Of a stretch of 64,000 nucleotides of DNA, positions 1 to 8,817 are shown piece after piece (within the stretch, counting starts at the first letter, position 1; every line of letters begins with the position of its first letter). Source of the DNA: Mycobacterium szulgai (lineage in GTDB: Bacteria; Actinomycetota; Actinomycetes; Mycobacteriales; Mycobacteriaceae). The position numbers and the translations under genes were made by a program. The stretch lies in the NCBI RefSeq assembly GCF_002116635.1, contig NZ_LQPW01000132.1:62001-126000 (forward strand), written 5' to 3'. The notes below the pieces were generated by a model that searched no databases, was not told where the DNA came from, and saw nothing but the letters and a program-made list of their open reading frames with translations.

Positions 1-264
1 CGGGGGATGGGAAGCTTCTTGATCGGGGCGCTGTCCGTCGCCGCACGCGTCGACGGCATCGAAAGGTTCTCTGCGCGAATGCTTGCCGACAACGTGCCGA
101 TGCGAACCATCATGGATCGCCACGGTGCGGTCTGGCAGCGCGAAGACGTCGGGGTCATCACAACCGTCATCGACGTGCCGGGTCCTCGTCATCTGGGATT
201 CGGTCGTGACATGGCTGAGCACATCAAGCGGGTGGCCCGGCAGGTGATCGAGGCGGTCGGCTGA
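1..264 (+). CDS. C-terminal part of cAMP-regulated protein lysine acetyltransferase (Mt-Pat, Rv0998-like)
   Basis: The reading frame is open from the first base, so the start lies outside the window; only the last 87 residues are present. The visible part, from RGMGSFLIGALSV through TIMDRHGAVWQRED to the C-terminus, closely resembles the end of Rv0998. That family has an N-terminal cyclic-nucleotide-binding domain and a C-terminal GNAT domain that acetylates lysines of metabolic enzymes such as acyl-CoA synthetases, using acetyl-CoA and activated by cAMP. The R/Q-x-x-G-x-G/A acetyl-CoA loop falls at the very edge (RGMGSF). The cNMP domain cannot be checked here. Confidence 0.85.
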   Translation, partial: RGMGSFLIGALSVAARVDGIERFSARMLADNVPMRTIMDRHGAVWQREDVGVITTVIDVPGPRHLGFGRDMAEHIKRVARQVIEAVG

Positions 265-269
265 ACGGC

Positions 270-944
270 ATGAGCCGCTCACAGGTCTGGATTGGCGCGC
301 TGGCAGCCCTTGCGGTGGCCGGGTGCGCTCATTCGCCCGCGCCGGCGCCGTCGCCGGTTCCCTCGTCTCCGCCGGCTCACCGGGCCGCGATCAACCCGGG
401 CAACATCAAGCGCGTTGCCCGCGAGCTACCGCCCGGCTATGAGGTGACCAACGACATTCCCAGCGGACTCTCGCCCCGGGTGATTTGGGGTGTGGAGGTC
501 GACGCACCGGCCAAGCCGCCCGAGTGCGCGACACTGGCCGATCCGGGATACGGACTAGACCAATCCGCGCAGGGGCTTTCCGGGTCGGGCTCGGGCGGCA
601 TCGTCGACGCGGTGGTGGTGAACGTTGCGGTAGCACTGGATCACAGCGTTCTTGCCAATTGCGGGCAGTGGACCGTGGCCGACCGGCACACCACGGCCAG
701 GGTGAGCCTGCTCGATGCCCCGCACATCGACGGCGCCGAAACCGTCGGCATGGTGGCCGATATCCGCACAGCCGTCGAGTCTGGAAGCCAAATCGATTCG
801 CGGACAGTCACATTCATCGCGTACCTGGGCGACTACTACGCGTTCACCACGCTGACCACCGATCCCGGCTCGATGCTGCCGCCGCTGCCACCGCAGTTCG
901 CCGCCGATCTGCTGGTCAAAACGGTGTCGACGTTACGTAGTTGA
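270..944 (+). CDS. Putative lipoprotein, Rv0999-like
   Basis: A 224-residue protein with a short N-terminal signal and lipobox (LAVAGC, Cys19), so likely lipid-anchored to the outer face of the plasma membrane. A Pro/Ala/Ser-rich linker follows (about residues 22-37), then a folded domain with three further cysteines and a C-terminus ending DLLVKTVSTLRS. Position right after the Mt-Pat gene, five bases downstream, matches Rv0999. The next gene encodes a clear paralogue. The function is unknown; I recall such proteins being grouped as a mycobacterial domain of unknown function. Confidence 0.75.
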   Translation: MSRSQVWIGALAALAVAGCAHSPAPAPSPVPSSPPAHRAAINPGNIKRVARELPPGYEVTNDIPSGLSPRVIWGVEVDAPAKPPECATLADPGYGLDQSAQGLSGSGSGGIVDAVVVNVAVALDHSVLANCGQWTVADRHTTARVSLLDAPHIDGAETVGMVADIRTAVESGSQIDSRTVTFIAYLGDYYAFTTLTTDPGSMLPPLPPQFAADLLVKTVSTLRS

Positions 945-972
945 GCACCCGCGCTTGGGTAGGGTGGCCACA

Positions 973-1632
973 ATGTTGAAGGCGGTGCTCGCTGTGAGTT
1001 CGGTGTGCCTGCTCGTCGGCTGCTCGCCAGGCGCCAATTCTTCGCAACCCGCCAAGGTCGAGATCGCCAAGGTCGCCGACGTGAAGTCGGGTTTCGGCCC
1101 GGAGTTCAAGGTCACCGAGGTGGGCCTGCGGGCTATCGATCCGGCCTTCTTCTCGTCGCGGAAGTTACCCGAGGGGCTGACATTTGATCCGGCGAACTGC
1201 GCGAAAGCAGCTGCCGGCCCGGAGATGCCGGCCGGAGTTCAGGGCAACATGGCTGCCGTGTCCGCCGAGGGCAACGGCAATCGGTTCGTGGTGATCGCGG
1301 TGGAAACCTCGCAGCCGCTGCCGGTCAACGACCCGGGCCAGGACTGCAAGAAGGTGGCGTTCAGCGGGCCTCAGTTGCGCGGCGCCATGGAGGTGGTGGA
1401 TGCGCCGAAGATCGACGCGGCACAGACCCTGGGTATTCACCGCGTGCTGCAGGCGGTGGTGGGAGGGGCCGCCCGAACCGGGGAGCTGTACGACTACTCC
1501 GCGCACTTCGGTGACTACCAGGTGATTGTCATCGCCAATCCACTGGTGATTCCGGATCAGCCGCTGGCCAAGGTCGACACCCAACGGGCGCGGGATCTAC
1601 TCGTCAAGGCTGTCGCTGCGGTGCGTAGTTAA
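973..1632 (+). CDS. Putative lipoprotein, paralogue of the preceding gene
   Basis: About 219 residues from ATG 973 (an upstream TTG at 955 is possible but adds no signal sequence). The N-terminus MLKAVLAVSSVCLLVGC is a lipoprotein signal with lipobox LLVGC. Overall length, spacing and the tail RARDLLVKAVAAVRS parallel the preceding lipoprotein, as does the central block with VVDAPKIDAAQTLGIH against LLDAPHIDGAETVGM, so the two are tandem duplicates. They are 28 bases apart and probably cotranscribed. Its stop codon overlaps the convergent dioxygenase gene stop. No function is known. Confidence 0.75.
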   Translation: MLKAVLAVSSVCLLVGCSPGANSSQPAKVEIAKVADVKSGFGPEFKVTEVGLRAIDPAFFSSRKLPEGLTFDPANCAKAAAGPEMPAGVQGNMAAVSAEGNGNRFVVIAVETSQPLPVNDPGQDCKKVAFSGPQLRGAMEVVDAPKIDAAQTLGIHRVLQAVVGGAARTGELYDYSAHFGDYQVIVIANPLVIPDQPLAKVDTQRARDLLVKAVAAVRS

Positions 1633-2225
1633 CGCACGCCGCGCGGGCGGAACTGGATGCTGACCCGCGGGCCCGACGGCGCGGATGTCTTGGGAACCGA
1701 ATGCTCCCAGGTGCGTTGGCATGACCCGCCCATCACCAGCAGGTCGCCGTGGGCCAGCGGCAACCGCAACGACGGGCCGCCGCCGCGGCGGCGCATCGCG
1801 AAGGTGCGGGTGGCGCCCAGGCTGACGATGGCCACCATGGTGTCCTCAGTGCTGCTGCGCCCGATGGTGTCGCCGTGCCAGGCCACGCTGTCCGAGCCGT
1901 CGCGGTAGCAACACAGCCCCACGGTGGTGAACGGCTCGCCCAGCTCGCCACCGTAGATGTCGTTGAGCCGCCGGCGAAGCCGCGCGAGTTGCGGATGCGG
2001 CGGCTCCTCGACCGTCAGGTCGTGGAAACTGACCAAGCGCGGCACGTCGACCACCCGGTCGTACATCTGGCGGCGCTCGGCTCGCCAGGGCACTTTCGCG
2101 AGGAGGTCTTGTAGCAGGTCATCGGCTGCGCTGAGCCAGCCGGCGCGCACGTCGATGAAGGCGCCGTCACCGAGTTGCCTGCGCTCGTTGTGCTGGAATA
2201 GCGAGCCTTGTACCGCGATCGCCAC
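1629..2225 (-). CDS. AlkB-like 2-oxoglutarate/Fe(II) dioxygenase, Rv1000c-like
   Basis: The 198-residue protein carries the iron ligand motif HxD (WHGDT), a downstream His (WEHSVPK) and the 2-oxoglutarate-binding Arg pattern RVSIQFRPR, which together define AlkB-type dioxygenases. Such enzymes demethylate alkylated nucleic acid bases oxidatively. The open frame extends upstream, but GTG 2225 gives VAIAVQGSLF, matching the start of Rv1000c, and leaves 69 bases to the divergent arcA start. It converges on the lipoprotein gene with overlapping stops. Substrate preference cannot be read from the sequence. Confidence 0.8.
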   Translation of the reverse strand: MAIAVQGSLFQHNERRQLGDGAFIDVRAGWLSAADDLLQDLLAKVPWRAERRQMYDRVVDVPRLVSFHDLTVEEPPHPQLARLRRRLNDIYGGELGEPFTTVGLCCYRDGSDSVAWHGDTIGRSSTEDTMVAIVSLGATRTFAMRRRGGGPSLRLPLAHGDLLVMGGSCQRTWEHSVPKTSAPSGPRVSIQFRPRGVR

Positions 2226-2294
2226 GACCGCGATTCTATCGCACACGCGTTCGATCATCGGGTGTGCGCCGCGCCCGCAGGCTACGTTTGTCGT

Positions 2295-3503
2295 GTGGCT
2301 GTCGAGTTGGGGTCGGATTCCGAGGTCGGAACGCTGCGGGTGGTCATCCTGCACCGCCCGGGGGCCGAATTGAGTCGACTCAACCCGCGCAACGTCGATC
2401 AGTTGCTATTCGACGGGCTGCCGTGGGTGTCGCGTGCGCAGGACGAGCACGACGAATTCGCCGAGGTGCTCCGTTCCCGCGGGGTGGAGGTGCTGCTGCT
2501 GTCCGATCTGCTGACCGAGGCGCTGCACCACAGCGGTGCCGCCCGGATGCAGGGGGTGGCCGCAGCGGTTGACGGACGACGACTGGGTTTGCCGCTAGCG
2601 CAAGAACTTTCGGCACACCTGCGCAGTCTCGACCCGGTCGCGCTGGCGAATGTGCTGACGGCGGGCATGACATTCAACGAGCTGCCCGCCGAGATCCGGG
2701 GCGCGGTGTCGCTGGTGCTTCGCATGCACCACGGCGCGGATTTCGTCATCGAGCCGTTGCCGAACCTGGTGTTCACCCGGGACTCGTCTATCTGGATCGG
2801 GCCGCGGGTGGTGATTCCGTCGCTGGCGCTGCGGGCGCGGGTGCGCGAGGCGTCGTTGACCGACCTTATTTACGCCCACCACCCGCGGTTCACCGGCGTG
2901 CGACGGGCCTACGAATCGCGTACTGCCCCCGTCGAGGGTGGTGACGTGCTGTTGCTGGCTCCCGGTGTGGTCGCCGTCGGGGTGGGGGAGCGCACTACGC
3001 CGGCCGGTGCGGAAGCGTTGGCGCGCAGCCTTTTTGACGATGACCTCGCCCAAACGGTGCTGGCGGTGCCGATCGCGCAGAAGCGGGCGCAAATGCATCT
3101 GGATACGGTGTTGACGATGGTCGACACCGACACTGTGGTGATGTACGCCAACATCGTGGATACGTTGTCGGCGTTCACAATTCAGCGCAAACCCGACGGC
3201 GTGACCATAAGCGACGAGGCGCCGTTTCTGGAGGCGGCGGCCGCGGCGATGGGAATCGACAAACTGCATGTCATCCACACCGGCCTGGACCCCCTCGTCG
3301 CCGAACGCGAGCAGTGGGACGACGGCAACAACACCTTGGCGCTGGCTCCCGGTGTCGTGGTGGCCTATGAACGCAATACCCAGACCAACGCACGTTTGCA
3401 GGACGCGGGCATTGAAGTGCTGACCATTGCGGGCTCTGAATTGGGTACCGGCCGCGGCGGGCCGCGCTGCATGTCCTGCCCGGCCGCGCGCGATCCTATT
3501 TAG
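2295..3503 (+). CDS. arcA: Arginine deiminase
   Basis: The 402-residue enzyme hydrolyses arginine to citrulline and ammonia. It has the guanidino-modifying superfamily signatures: FTRDSS near residue 160, HLDTVLTMVD with the catalytic His, and the terminal GGPRCMSCP with nucleophile Cys392. The open frame begins at 2208, but GTG 2295 (VAVELGSDSEVG) reproduces the length and N-terminus of Rv1001. No ornithine carbamoyltransferase, carbamate kinase or antiporter gene lies beside it, so a full arginine deiminase pathway is not encoded here, as in M. tuberculosis. Confidence 0.93.
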   Translation: MAVELGSDSEVGTLRVVILHRPGAELSRLNPRNVDQLLFDGLPWVSRAQDEHDEFAEVLRSRGVEVLLLSDLLTEALHHSGAARMQGVAAAVDGRRLGLPLAQELSAHLRSLDPVALANVLTAGMTFNELPAEIRGAVSLVLRMHHGADFVIEPLPNLVFTRDSSIWIGPRVVIPSLALRARVREASLTDLIYAHHPRFTGVRRAYESRTAPVEGGDVLLLAPGVVAVGVGERTTPAGAEALARSLFDDDLAQTVLAVPIAQKRAQMHLDTVLTMVDTDTVVMYANIVDTLSAFTIQRKPDGVTISDEAPFLEAAAAAMGIDKLHVIHTGLDPLVAEREQWDDGNNTLALAPGVVVAYERNTQTNARLQDAGIEVLTIAGSELGTGRGGPRCMSCPAARDPI

Positions 3504-3593
3504 CGTCACCCGTCCGCCGAGATTGCCGTCAGGGTCGCGACACGCGTGGAATCACAGCCGCTACGGCAATCACGGCGCCAACAGCCCGACAAC

Positions 3594-5153
3594 CTAGCGC
3601 CAGCTGGGCAGCCAGATCTCCATGTTCCAGGTCTGCTGTGAGATCGGCAGACCGGTGAGCACCGGGAACAGCCAGGCGAAATTCGTCACCACCAGCGCCA
3701 CATAGCAGCACACCGCGATCAGGCCCAGGGTGCGGCGCTCCCTACCCTGGCCGGGGTGGTGGAGGATATCGCCGAGAATCAGCGCGATGGCCATCACCAG
3801 AAACGGCCCCATTGTCGCCGCGTAGAAGAAGTACATCTGCCGGTCGATGTCGGCGAACCATGGTAACCAGCCGGCGCAGTAACCGACCAGCACAGCCGCA
3901 TAGCGCCAGTCCCGGCGGACGGCCATCCGCCATAGGGAATAGAGCAGGACGGGGACCGCCAGCCACCACAGGGCCGGTGTGCCGACCAGCATCTCGGCCT
4001 TGACGCACGACTGCGACCCGCAGCCGGGCACGTTCTGCTGATCGATGGCGTAGAGCACCGGCCGCAACGACATCGGCCAGCTCCACGGCTTGGATTCCCA
4101 CGGGTGATAGTTGCCCGCCGAATTCGTCAGGCCGGCATGGAAATGCAATGCCTTGGCGTGGTAGTACCACAGCGAGCGGATGGCGTCGGGCAACGGCACC
4201 ACACTGTGCGGGCCGATGGTTTGGCCCACCTGGTGGCGGTCGATCGCGGTCTCGGACGCGAACCACCCCGCGTAGCTGGCCAAGTAGACGCCCAACGGGA
4301 TCAGCGCCAGCGCGTACCCGGTCGGAATCAGATCCCGCCGCAGCGTGCCCAGCCACGGCCGCAGCACGTGGTACTGGCGGCGTGCCGCCACGTCGAACGC
4401 CAGCGACATCGCGCCGAAGAACACCACGAAGTACAACCCGGACCACTTTGTCCCACAAGCTAATCCGAGCAGCACCCCGGCGCCGAATCGCCACCAGCGC
4501 ACCCCCAGCCGGGGGCCCCACACCGTGTCGGCGATGCGGTTTTCCAGCGCGGCGACGTGCATGCGTTGCCGCACCTGATCGCGGTCGACGATCAGCGCGC
4601 CGAACGCGGCCACCACGAAGAACGTGAGGAAACCATCCAGCAGCGCGGTCCGCGCAGCGACAAAGCTGACGCCGTCGCAAATGAGCAGCAGCCCGGCGAT
4701 GGCGCCCACCAGTGTCGAGCGGCTGATCCGCCGGACGATTCGGGTGACCAGAGCAACCAGAACCACCCCGAGTACCGCGCCGGTAAATCGCCAGCCGAAT
4801 CCGTTGTAGCCGAACAGGGCCTCGCCGATGGCGATCAGTTGCTTGCCGACCGGCGGGTGAACCACCAGTCCGAAGCCGGGATTGTCTTCGATCCAATGGT
4901 TGTTCAGAACCTGCCAGGCCTGCGGCGCGTAGTGCTTCTCGTCGAACACGGGCGTGCCCGCGTCGGTGGGCGAGCCCAGGTTCAAGAACCGGGTCAGTAT
5001 GGCGAGCAAGGTGATCGCACCGGTGACGATCCAGCCGCGGGTGCGGTCCAGCGGTCCGAAATCGGCTGCCGGCAGCACCGGACCGGGGCTGACAACGGGC
5101 GCCACGGGGTCCCCATCCAGGACGGACGTTTCGGTGGGCGGGGCGGTCATCAC
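3594..5153 (-). CDS. pmt: Dolichyl-phosphate-mannose--protein mannosyltransferase
   Basis: The 519-residue polytopic membrane protein belongs to the GT39 O-mannosyltransferases. Residues 35-52 form the first membrane segment, followed by the acidic catalytic motif DEKHYAPQAW in the first extracytoplasmic loop; about ten more hydrophobic segments follow. It transfers mannose from polyprenyl-phosphate-mannose to secreted proteins and lipoproteins during Sec export, and matches Rv1002c. It diverges from rsmI with only 21 bases between start codons, so the two promoters must overlap. Start could be either of the two consecutive ATGs. Confidence 0.92.
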   Translation of the reverse strand: MMTAPPTETSVLDGDPVAPVVSPGPVLPAADFGPLDRTRGWIVTGAITLLAILTRFLNLGSPTDAGTPVFDEKHYAPQAWQVLNNHWIEDNPGFGLVVHPPVGKQLIAIGEALFGYNGFGWRFTGAVLGVVLVALVTRIVRRISRSTLVGAIAGLLLICDGVSFVAARTALLDGFLTFFVVAAFGALIVDRDQVRQRMHVAALENRIADTVWGPRLGVRWWRFGAGVLLGLACGTKWSGLYFVVFFGAMSLAFDVAARRQYHVLRPWLGTLRRDLIPTGYALALIPLGVYLASYAGWFASETAIDRHQVGQTIGPHSVVPLPDAIRSLWYYHAKALHFHAGLTNSAGNYHPWESKPWSWPMSLRPVLYAIDQQNVPGCGSQSCVKAEMLVGTPALWWLAVPVLLYSLWRMAVRRDWRYAAVLVGYCAGWLPWFADIDRQMYFFYAATMGPFLVMAIALILGDILHHPGQGRERRTLGLIAVCCYVALVVTNFAWLFPVLTGLPISQQTWNMEIWLPSWR

Positions 5154-5174
5154 GTCGATCGTAGGCTGTGCGTC

Positions 5175-6032
5175 ATGACCTCTGGCCGTCTGTTGCTGGG
5201 CGCAACCCCGTTGGGTCAGCCGTCGGATGCCTCGCCCCGGCTGATCGAAGCGTTGGCCAGCGCCGATGTGGTGGCGGCCGAAGACACCCGGCGGGTGCGG
5301 ACGTTGGCCAAGGCGCTCGACGTCACGATCGGCGGCCGGGTGGTCAGCCTGTTCGACCGTGTCGAGGCGCCCCGGGCGGCCGCTCTGGTCGACGCGATGG
5401 CCGCCGGAGCGACCGTGTTGGTGGTCAGCGACGCCGGGATGCCGGTGATCAGCGACCCGGGGTATCGGCTGGTCGCGGCGTGCATCGAGGCCGGCTTACC
5501 GGTGCACTGCCTGCCCGGGCCGTCGGCGGTGATTACCGCACTGGTGGTCTCGGGTCTGCCTGCCGAGAAGTTCTGCTTTGAAGGTTTTGCCCCGCGCAAG
5601 AGTTCAGCGCGCAGGACGTGGCTCGCCTCGCTTGCTGACGAGCGGCGCACCTGCGTGTTCTTCGAATCACCGCGCCGGCTGGCGGCGTGTTTGCGGGATG
5701 CGGTCGAGCAGCTGGGCGGGGCGCGCCAGGCCGCGATCTGCCGGGAGTTGACGAAGGTGCACGAGGAAGTGCTGCGCGGATCGTTGGGCGAGCTGGCTGA
5801 TTGGGCGGACGGCGGCGTGCTCGGTGAGATCACCGTGGTGCTGGCTGGTGCGACTCCGCGCGCCGATGTGGCATCGCTGATAAACCAGGTCGAGGATCTC
5901 GTCGCGGCCGGTGTTCGCGTCAAGGACGCCTGCAGCGAGGTGGCCGCGGCGCACGCGGGGGTGCGCTCGCGCCAGCTCTACGACGCGGTGCTCCAATCAC
6001 GCCAGGAGGCCGGCGAACTGGAAGAACCGTAG
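5175..6032 (+). CDS. rsmI: 16S rRNA (cytidine-2'-O)-methyltransferase
   Basis: The 285-residue protein has the tetrapyrrole-methylase fold signatures of RsmI: LLGATPLGQP at the N-terminus, AEDTRRVRTL, and the VSDAGMPVISDPG loop that binds S-adenosylmethionine. RsmI methylates the ribose of C1402 in 16S rRNA near the decoding centre. ATG 5175 gives the same length as Rv1003; the much longer open frame upstream is antisense to pmt. Convergent with the next gene, stops one base apart. Confidence 0.93.
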   Translation: MTSGRLLLGATPLGQPSDASPRLIEALASADVVAAEDTRRVRTLAKALDVTIGGRVVSLFDRVEAPRAAALVDAMAAGATVLVVSDAGMPVISDPGYRLVAACIEAGLPVHCLPGPSAVITALVVSGLPAEKFCFEGFAPRKSSARRTWLASLADERRTCVFFESPRRLAACLRDAVEQLGGARQAAICRELTKVHEEVLRGSLGELADWADGGVLGEITVVLAGATPRADVASLINQVEDLVAAGVRVKDACSEVAAAHAGVRSRQLYDAVLQSRQEAGELEEP

Positions 6033-6033
6033 G

Positions 6034-7347
6034 TTAGCCGCACAGGGGCGCGATCGGACCGATCGCCGGTGTGCAGCCGTGGATCGCCGGCGGTCCGGGC
6101 AAGCCAGGCGGCAGGCCGGGCAGCCCAGCCGGCAGCGCCGGCCCGGCCGGCAGACCGGCGGGCAGACCCGGCAAGCCGGCCGGCAGACCCGGCAGACCAG
6201 CGGGCACACCGGGAATGGCACCCGACGCGAGCAGTCCAGGGATCATCGCAGCGATGGCCGCTGGATCCGCCGGGAGACCGGCCGCGGCCAGCATTCCCGG
6301 CAGTGCGGCAGCCAGCGCCATCGGGTCCACACCTGCGGGCAGGCCCGGGATGCCGGCCGGCAGACCCGGCAACCCCTGCAGCGTCGGCAGCACTGCGGCC
6401 AGCTGCGGCAGGCTGCCGGCGGCCAGCGCGATCACATCCTGCGGTGACATTCCCGGCAGACTCGGCAAACCGATACCCGGAAGAGCCGCCGCGGCCATGC
6501 TGATCAGACCCTCCGCCGACGCACCCGGCAGACCCGGCAGGCCGATGCTGGGCAGGCCACCCGTCCCCAGTAGCCCGACCAGGCTGGCCGGTGACAACCC
6601 CGGGATAGACGGCAGACCAGGCAGGCCCAGGCCCGGCAGGTTCACCGCCGGTAGCGCCTTGGACACGGGCAGCAGCAGTGAGCTAACGGTGTTCACCGCG
6701 CCGTTCACGGCGTTTGTCGCCGCGGGCAGGATGCCCGAGGACTGCAGCGCGTTGTAGGCGAGCACGACATAAGTGACGGCCAACGCGGTGGTACTCACGG
6801 TGCCTGAGATGGTGTTTCCCACGCCCAGGACGCCGTTGACGACGGCGGTGGCCGCGTTCACGCCCTGCGGGACGCTGGCCAAGCCGGCGACCTCGGGAAT
6901 GCCGGGAACACCGATGCCCGGGATGCCGACGCCGGGGATGCCGATGTCGGGCACTCCCGGTGGCAGCGCGGGAAGCGCCGCGTTAGGCAGGGCGGCCGCA
7001 GGTGGGCCGGCGTCGGAGATGCCGGGCAGCATGCTGGCGCCACCGGGGTTGGTAGCCACACCCGGAACTGCGCGGGCCGCTGCCGGCTCCGGCGCCGCCG
7101 GTGCCATGGCCGGCGCGATGGTCGGTGCCGGCGGCTCGACGGCCGCGGGAACCTGGCGGGCGGGAGCCGCTGGAGCGGCCTTGCTGGACCCCGGCATCAG
7201 CACGGAGGCCAACCGATCACATTGCTGACCTGCCGAGCATCCCCCTGGGTTCGGCGAGTTCATCTGCCCGGACAGCGTCAACGGTGCAACCGCCAGCGTC
7301 GCCCCTACTGCGGCGGCAGCCGCAACCCCAACGACGGCGACTCTCAT
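6034..7347 (-). CDS. Exported PGL/A-rich low-complexity protein, Rv1004c-like
   Basis: The 437-residue product begins MRVAVVGVAAAAAVGATLAV, a signal peptide or membrane anchor, preceded on the minus strand by a GAGAGGGG ribosome site about eight bases upstream of ATG 7347. After two cysteines near residue 40 comes an Ala/Pro-rich segment, then hydrophobic helices around residues 170-230, and long arrays of PGLP, PGIG and AGLPGLP units to the end, closing with a short Cys-containing tail. The upstream in-frame extension is discarded. It matches Rv1004c in position; function unknown, probably cell-envelope or secreted. Confidence 0.8.
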   Translation of the reverse strand: MRVAVVGVAAAAAVGATLAVAPLTLSGQMNSPNPGGCSAGQQCDRLASVLMPGSSKAAPAAPARQVPAAVEPPAPTIAPAMAPAAPEPAAARAVPGVATNPGGASMLPGISDAGPPAAALPNAALPALPPGVPDIGIPGVGIPGIGVPGIPEVAGLASVPQGVNAATAVVNGVLGVGNTISGTVSTTALAVTYVVLAYNALQSSGILPAATNAVNGAVNTVSSLLLPVSKALPAVNLPGLGLPGLPSIPGLSPASLVGLLGTGGLPSIGLPGLPGASAEGLISMAAAALPGIGLPSLPGMSPQDVIALAAGSLPQLAAVLPTLQGLPGLPAGIPGLPAGVDPMALAAALPGMLAAAGLPADPAAIAAMIPGLLASGAIPGVPAGLPGLPAGLPGLPAGLPAGPALPAGLPGLPPGLPGPPAIHGCTPAIGPIAPLCG

Positions 7348-7480
7348 GAAAAGACCCCTCTCCCAATCTCCACGCGCGATCCCCTCGGGTCGATGATTGG
7401 AGCTTAGGCACGGTTGGCTGCTCGTGTGGGCGTTATGGCGAAATTCGCCCGCCCGATCCGTGGGCCTGAGTTTGCTGGGG

Positions 7481-8770
7481 TTAGCCCACCCGGGTCGCGT
7501 TCGGCGCTGCCGGGACCCCGACGACGGGAGCCGCCTTGTGCAGGCATTCCTCCCATTCGGCGTCGGGATCGGAATCGGCCGTGATTCCGCCGCCGACGCC
7601 CAGCACGGCAGTGCCCAGTGCGTCGAACTCGACGGTCCGGATCGCGACGTTGAGCTCACAGCCGGCCATGGGCGAAGCCAAACCTACTGTGCCGCAGTAT
7701 ATTCCGCGGCGACGTTGCTCCCATTTCGAAATCAGCTGGCGGGCACGGAGTTTCGGAGTTCCAGTGACAGATGCCGGCGGGAAGGCGGCATCCAGCAGCG
7801 CTGAGTTGGGCAACTCGACCGGAACGCGTGCCGACACGGTGGACACCAGGTGCCACACCCCGGGCGCGCGCCGCACCACCAACAGCTCGGGGACCGTGAC
7901 TGTACCGGTAATCGCCACGCGCCCAAGGTCATTGCGGACCAAGTCCACGATCATGATGTTCTCGGCCACTTCTTTGGGTGAAGCGCGCAGCGCCGACGGC
8001 CAGGCGTCCAATGGCAGCGTTCCCTTGATGGGGCTGGACGCCACGACGTCACCACGGCGGCGCAGGAAAAGCTCCGGAGACAGCGAGGCGACCGCACCCC
8101 AGTCGCCAGCGACGAAAGCCGCCCGGGCCGGCGTGGTGCGCGCTATTCCATCGATGAAGAAGTCCAGCGGCGAGCCGCTGACCGTGCCGGTGAATTGGGT
8201 GCACACGCACGCCTGGTACACCTCGCCGGCGGCGATGGCTTCCAGGCAGGCCAGCACCCCGTTGCGGTGTGCTGGCCGGTCGGCGGCCGCCCAATTAATT
8301 CGGCACGCGGGTGCCGATCTAGGTGGCTGGGCCGGGATCGGGGCCGGCGTTGCGGCCAGCGCACTGGCCAGCCAGTCCGGCATCGCGGCGCCCGAGAGGC
8401 TCTCGTGGAACCACTGCCCGTCACGGTCACGGCGCAGCACGCAATCGGTCCAGCCACCTGCGGCTTCGGGGATCCGGCCGGGCGCCCCGTCGGCGCCGGG
8501 GTCCGGGTAGGACAGATAGCCGATCCAGCCGCCGCCGACCGCGCTGAACCCGGGCGCCGTGCTCGCCGGCGATACGGCCGCACTAGTGGCGAATGCATCG
8601 CTGACCTGCACCGGCCGTACCGAGACGCTCGGGGCGATCACCGCCAGCGCACCGAACCATTCACCAGTCAATGCGGCCGGGGGCGGCAAACCGAGCCTGG
8701 CGGTGGCGTAGCCGACCGTGCGCAGCACTTGGGGTGCCTCGCCAAGATTGCCGAGCCGGTCGATACGCAC
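7481..8770 (-). CDS. pabB: Aminodeoxychorismate synthase component I
   Basis: The 429-residue chorismate-utilising enzyme converts chorismate and glutamine-derived ammonia to 4-amino-4-deoxychorismate for folate synthesis. The conserved C-terminal half shows AAGEVYQACVCTQF, SSPIKGTLP and MIVDLVRNDLGRV, followed by GTPK and the terminal GGGITADSDPDAEWEE metal/active-site segment. The N-terminus MRIDRLGNLGEAP from GTG 8770 matches Rv1005c. Related anthranilate and isochorismate synthases share these motifs; synteny and the PIKGT signature favour PabB. It lies 47 bases downstream of the sigma-factor operon on the same strand. Confidence 0.88.
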   Translation of the reverse strand: MRIDRLGNLGEAPQVLRTVGYATARLGLPPPAALTGEWFGALAVIAPSVSVRPVQVSDAFATSAAVSPASTAPGFSAVGGGWIGYLSYPDPGADGAPGRIPEAAGGWTDCVLRRDRDGQWFHESLSGAAMPDWLASALAATPAPIPAQPPRSAPACRINWAAADRPAHRNGVLACLEAIAAGEVYQACVCTQFTGTVSGSPLDFFIDGIARTTPARAAFVAGDWGAVASLSPELFLRRRGDVVASSPIKGTLPLDAWPSALRASPKEVAENIMIVDLVRNDLGRVAITGTVTVPELLVVRRAPGVWHLVSTVSARVPVELPNSALLDAAFPPASVTGTPKLRARQLISKWEQRRRGIYCGTVGLASPMAGCELNVAIRTVEFDALGTAVLGVGGGITADSDPDAEWEECLHKAAPVVGVPAAPNATRVG

Positions 8771-8817
8771 CGCCTTAGCTTGACAGAACGGTGAATCTTC
8801 GCACCCCAGGGACCGGT

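Noticed and set aside
4557..5174. N-terminal extension of the rsmI frame
   Set aside because: It lies antisense to pmt and has no methyltransferase features; ATG 5175 gives the family length.
6034..7000. CRISPR or tandem DNA repeat array
   Set aside because: The short repetitive bases are codons for Pro-Gly-Leu units of a coding gene, irregular in spacing, with no spacer structure.
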